Shown here: piece after piece, positions 62,320 to 64,000 of the stretch
Position numbering within the stretch: the stretch's first letter is position 1
Layout of the letters: every line of letters starts with the position of its first letter
NCBI RefSeq assembly: GCF_947497045.1
Contig: NZ_CANMEU010000007.1
Coordinates: forward strand, 1-64,000
Length of the DNA: 64,000 bases
DNA from: an uncultured Tateyamaria sp.
Lineage (GTDB): Bacteria; Pseudomonadota; Alphaproteobacteria; Rhodobacterales; Rhodobacteraceae
Direction of reading: 5' to 3'
Translations under genes and position numbers: made by a program
Notes under the pieces: model-generated
Seen by the model: the letters and a program-made list of their open reading frames with translations, nothing else
Databases searched by the model: none
What the model was told of the DNA's origin: nothing

Positions 62320-63185
62320 GCGCTGTCCTTGAGCCCTTCGAAATGGGTGGCGATGGTGTCCCAAACCTCGGGGGAGGAGGCGGTCAGCAGATACCCGGTC
62401 GAGACGGTTGCGTCATAGGCCCTGCCGTCCAGCATGGCCGTCTTGCCCCCGGCTTGCTGGCAGATCAGCGCACCTGCCGCATGGTCCCAACTGTTGAGGT
62501 GGCCTGACAGGACAAAGTCCACGGCCCCCGTCGCCAGAAGGCGATATTCATGCGCCGAACAGCGCAATGACCCGACAAAGGCGATGTCGCCGACCTTGCT
62601 CCACATCACGGCGCGATGTGCGGGCGGCATCAGCCGGATATGCATGTATCCGGCAAGTTGATCCAGTGGTTTGGCCGCGCTTGTTTGAATGGCCCGTTGT
62701 CGCCCCGATTGCATCTGCCAAAGCGCGGGCGAGGTGCTGTCGGCCATGATCGCGTCATCGCCGACGGGGTCGTAGATCAGCCCGAACACAGGTTGCCCGA
62801 ACCGGCAGACTGCGACCATCGTGCCGAACAGCGGCATGCCCTTGGCGAAATTCCATGTCCCGTCCACGGGGTCGATGATGAAGGACAGTTCCGCCTCACC
62901 CACCCCATCGAGCAGCTTGGGGTTGGTCGAAACCGCCTCTTCCCCGATCACCAGCGCGTGGGGAAAGGCCATTTGCAAGCCGCGTGTGATCATCGCTTCG
63001 GCAGCTGTGTCCGCCTGGGTGACCAGATCGGTCTCGTCACGCTTGGTGTTGATGTCACCCGCATCAAGGCGGCGAAAGCGGGGCATGATCTCGGCCCGGG
63101 CGGCGCGGCGGATCAGGTTCAGCACCTGGGTTTTTTGCGCGGGCGTCAGAGGGGGCGTGATGGGCATGGGCAACTGGTCGGTCAT
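62316..63185 (-). CDS. Inositol monophosphatase family protein
   Basis: VIGEEAVS, FIIDPVDGTWNFAKGMPLFGTMVAV, NSWDHAAGALICQQAGGK. Confidence 0.92.
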   Translation of the reverse strand: MTDQLPMPITPPLTPAQKTQVLNLIRRAARAEIMPRFRRLDAGDINTKRDETDLVTQADTAAEAMITRGLQMAFPHALVIGEEAVSTNPKLLDGVGEAELSFIIDPVDGTWNFAKGMPLFGTMVAVCRFGQPVFGLIYDPVGDDAIMADSTSPALWQMQSGRQRAIQTSAAKPLDQLAGYMHIRLMPPAHRAVMWSKVGDIAFVGSLRCSAHEYRLLATGAVDFVLSGHLNSWDHAAGALICQQAGGKTAMLDGRAYDATVSTGYLLTASSPEVWDTIATHFEGLKDSA

Positions 63186-63251
63186 GGCAGGGCCTTCGGC
63201 TCGGATGGTTGTGTATTGTGTGACAGTGCGCGCGCGTTGGCGCAACGCGGC

Positions 63252-64000
63252 TTATTCGCGCCCCCGCAACACCTGGGCGGGCCGCGCCGCAAGCGGACCC
63301 CATGCAAAGGCCAGCCCGGCGATCAATGTTGCAACCACGCCGCCGATGATAATCGCGAGGGCCGAGGGCCAGATGATCATAAAATCGGTGTCCATGACAA
63401 AGCGGCTGACCGCCCATCCCCCCGCGATGCCGGCGGCGAGCGCGACAGCCCCTGCGCCCAGTCCCAACAGGGCGGCGCGGGTGGCAAAGCTGATCAGGAT
63501 CCGCCGCCGCGTCGCCCCCAATGTCTTGAGCACTGCGGCCTCATAGGTGCGGGCCTGAGTGCCCGCTGCCGCTGCCCCGATCAGGACGAGGAAACCCGTC
63601 AGCAAGGTCGCCGCCGCGCCATAGGACGTGGCTGCCGCCAGCCCGGCCAGCACATCGCTGACCCGGTCAATGGCATCGCGCACCCGGATGGCCGTCACGT
63701 TGGGATAGGCATTTGCGATGTCGCGCAGGATTTGGGTTTCCGCCCCCTCGCTGGCATAGACGGTCGAGATGAACGTGTGCGGTGCGCCCTCCAGCGCGCT
63801 TGGATTCATGGACAGGATGAAGCCGATCCCGGCAGTCGAAAAGTCGACTTCTCGGAAGGAGGTGATCGTGCCCGTAATGTCGCGCCCAAGGATGTTGATG
63901 GTCATGGTATCGCCCAAGGACAGGCCCATCTCTTCGGCCTCTTCGGCGGCAAAGCTGATTTGAGGCGGGCCGACATAATCGGCGTCCCACCATTTGCCTG
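63252..64000 (-). CDS. FtsX-like ABC transporter permease, C-terminal part (truncated by window edge)
   Basis: In-frame reading continues to the window edge (GKWWDADYVGPPQISFAAEEAEEMGLSLGDTMTINILGRDITGTITSFREV...); FtsX-type TM segments, YEAAVLKTLGATRRRIL. Confidence 0.88.
   Translation of the reverse strand, partial: GKWWDADYVGPPQISFAAEEAEEMGLSLGDTMTINILGRDITGTITSFREVDFSTAGIGFILSMNPSALEGAPHTFISTVYASEGAETQILRDIANAYPNVTAIRVRDAIDRVSDVLAGLAAATSYGAAATLLTGFLVLIGAAAAGTQARTYEAAVLKTLGATRRRILISFATRAALLGLGAGAVALAAGIAGGWAVSRFVMDTDFMIIWPSALAIIIGGVVATLIAGLAFAWGPLAARPAQVLRGRE

Overview
The window is a roughly 64 kb chromosomal segment with strong Rhodobacteraceae (Roseobacter-group) character: high GC, dense and mostly core/housekeeping. 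From left to right it contains: an RTX cargo with a type I exporter (ABC + HlyD); a decayed serine-recombinase scar next to an initiator tRNA; oxyR/katG; pcaCHG; aspS; methylmalonyl-CoA epimerase; a class II HDAC-like deacetylase; trpS, a rhomboid-like protein, murJ and glnD; an LpoA-like lipoprotein, rsmI, yraN and gshB; comM; cobU; rpoH-type sigma factor and chaN; coaBC, dut, a membrane-anchored MoeB-like E1 and an M3 peptidase; mreBCD-mrdAB; leuA; an FeS-type cryptochrome/photolyase; an exported MORN-repeat protein; nadE; a Hint-domain protein; gltX; a MATE transporter; an IMPase; and a truncated FtsX-like permease. I did not find a complete new defence or mobile system. The observations most worth checking are: (i) an unannotated 28-aa leader ORF (…GLLLLIRL*) ending inside a perfect 10-bp hairpin upstream of leuA; (ii) a rhomboid-fold protein in which both catalytic Ser and His appear to be replaced; (iii) a MORN protein with alternating W/acidic and F/basic 23-aa repeats; (iv) a multiply frameshifted recombinase abutting tRNA-fMet with mutually exclusive hairpins; (v) several perfect palindromes and a duplicated 22-nt intergenic motif. 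All assignments come from reading the sequence and recalling family motifs; no database search was run.
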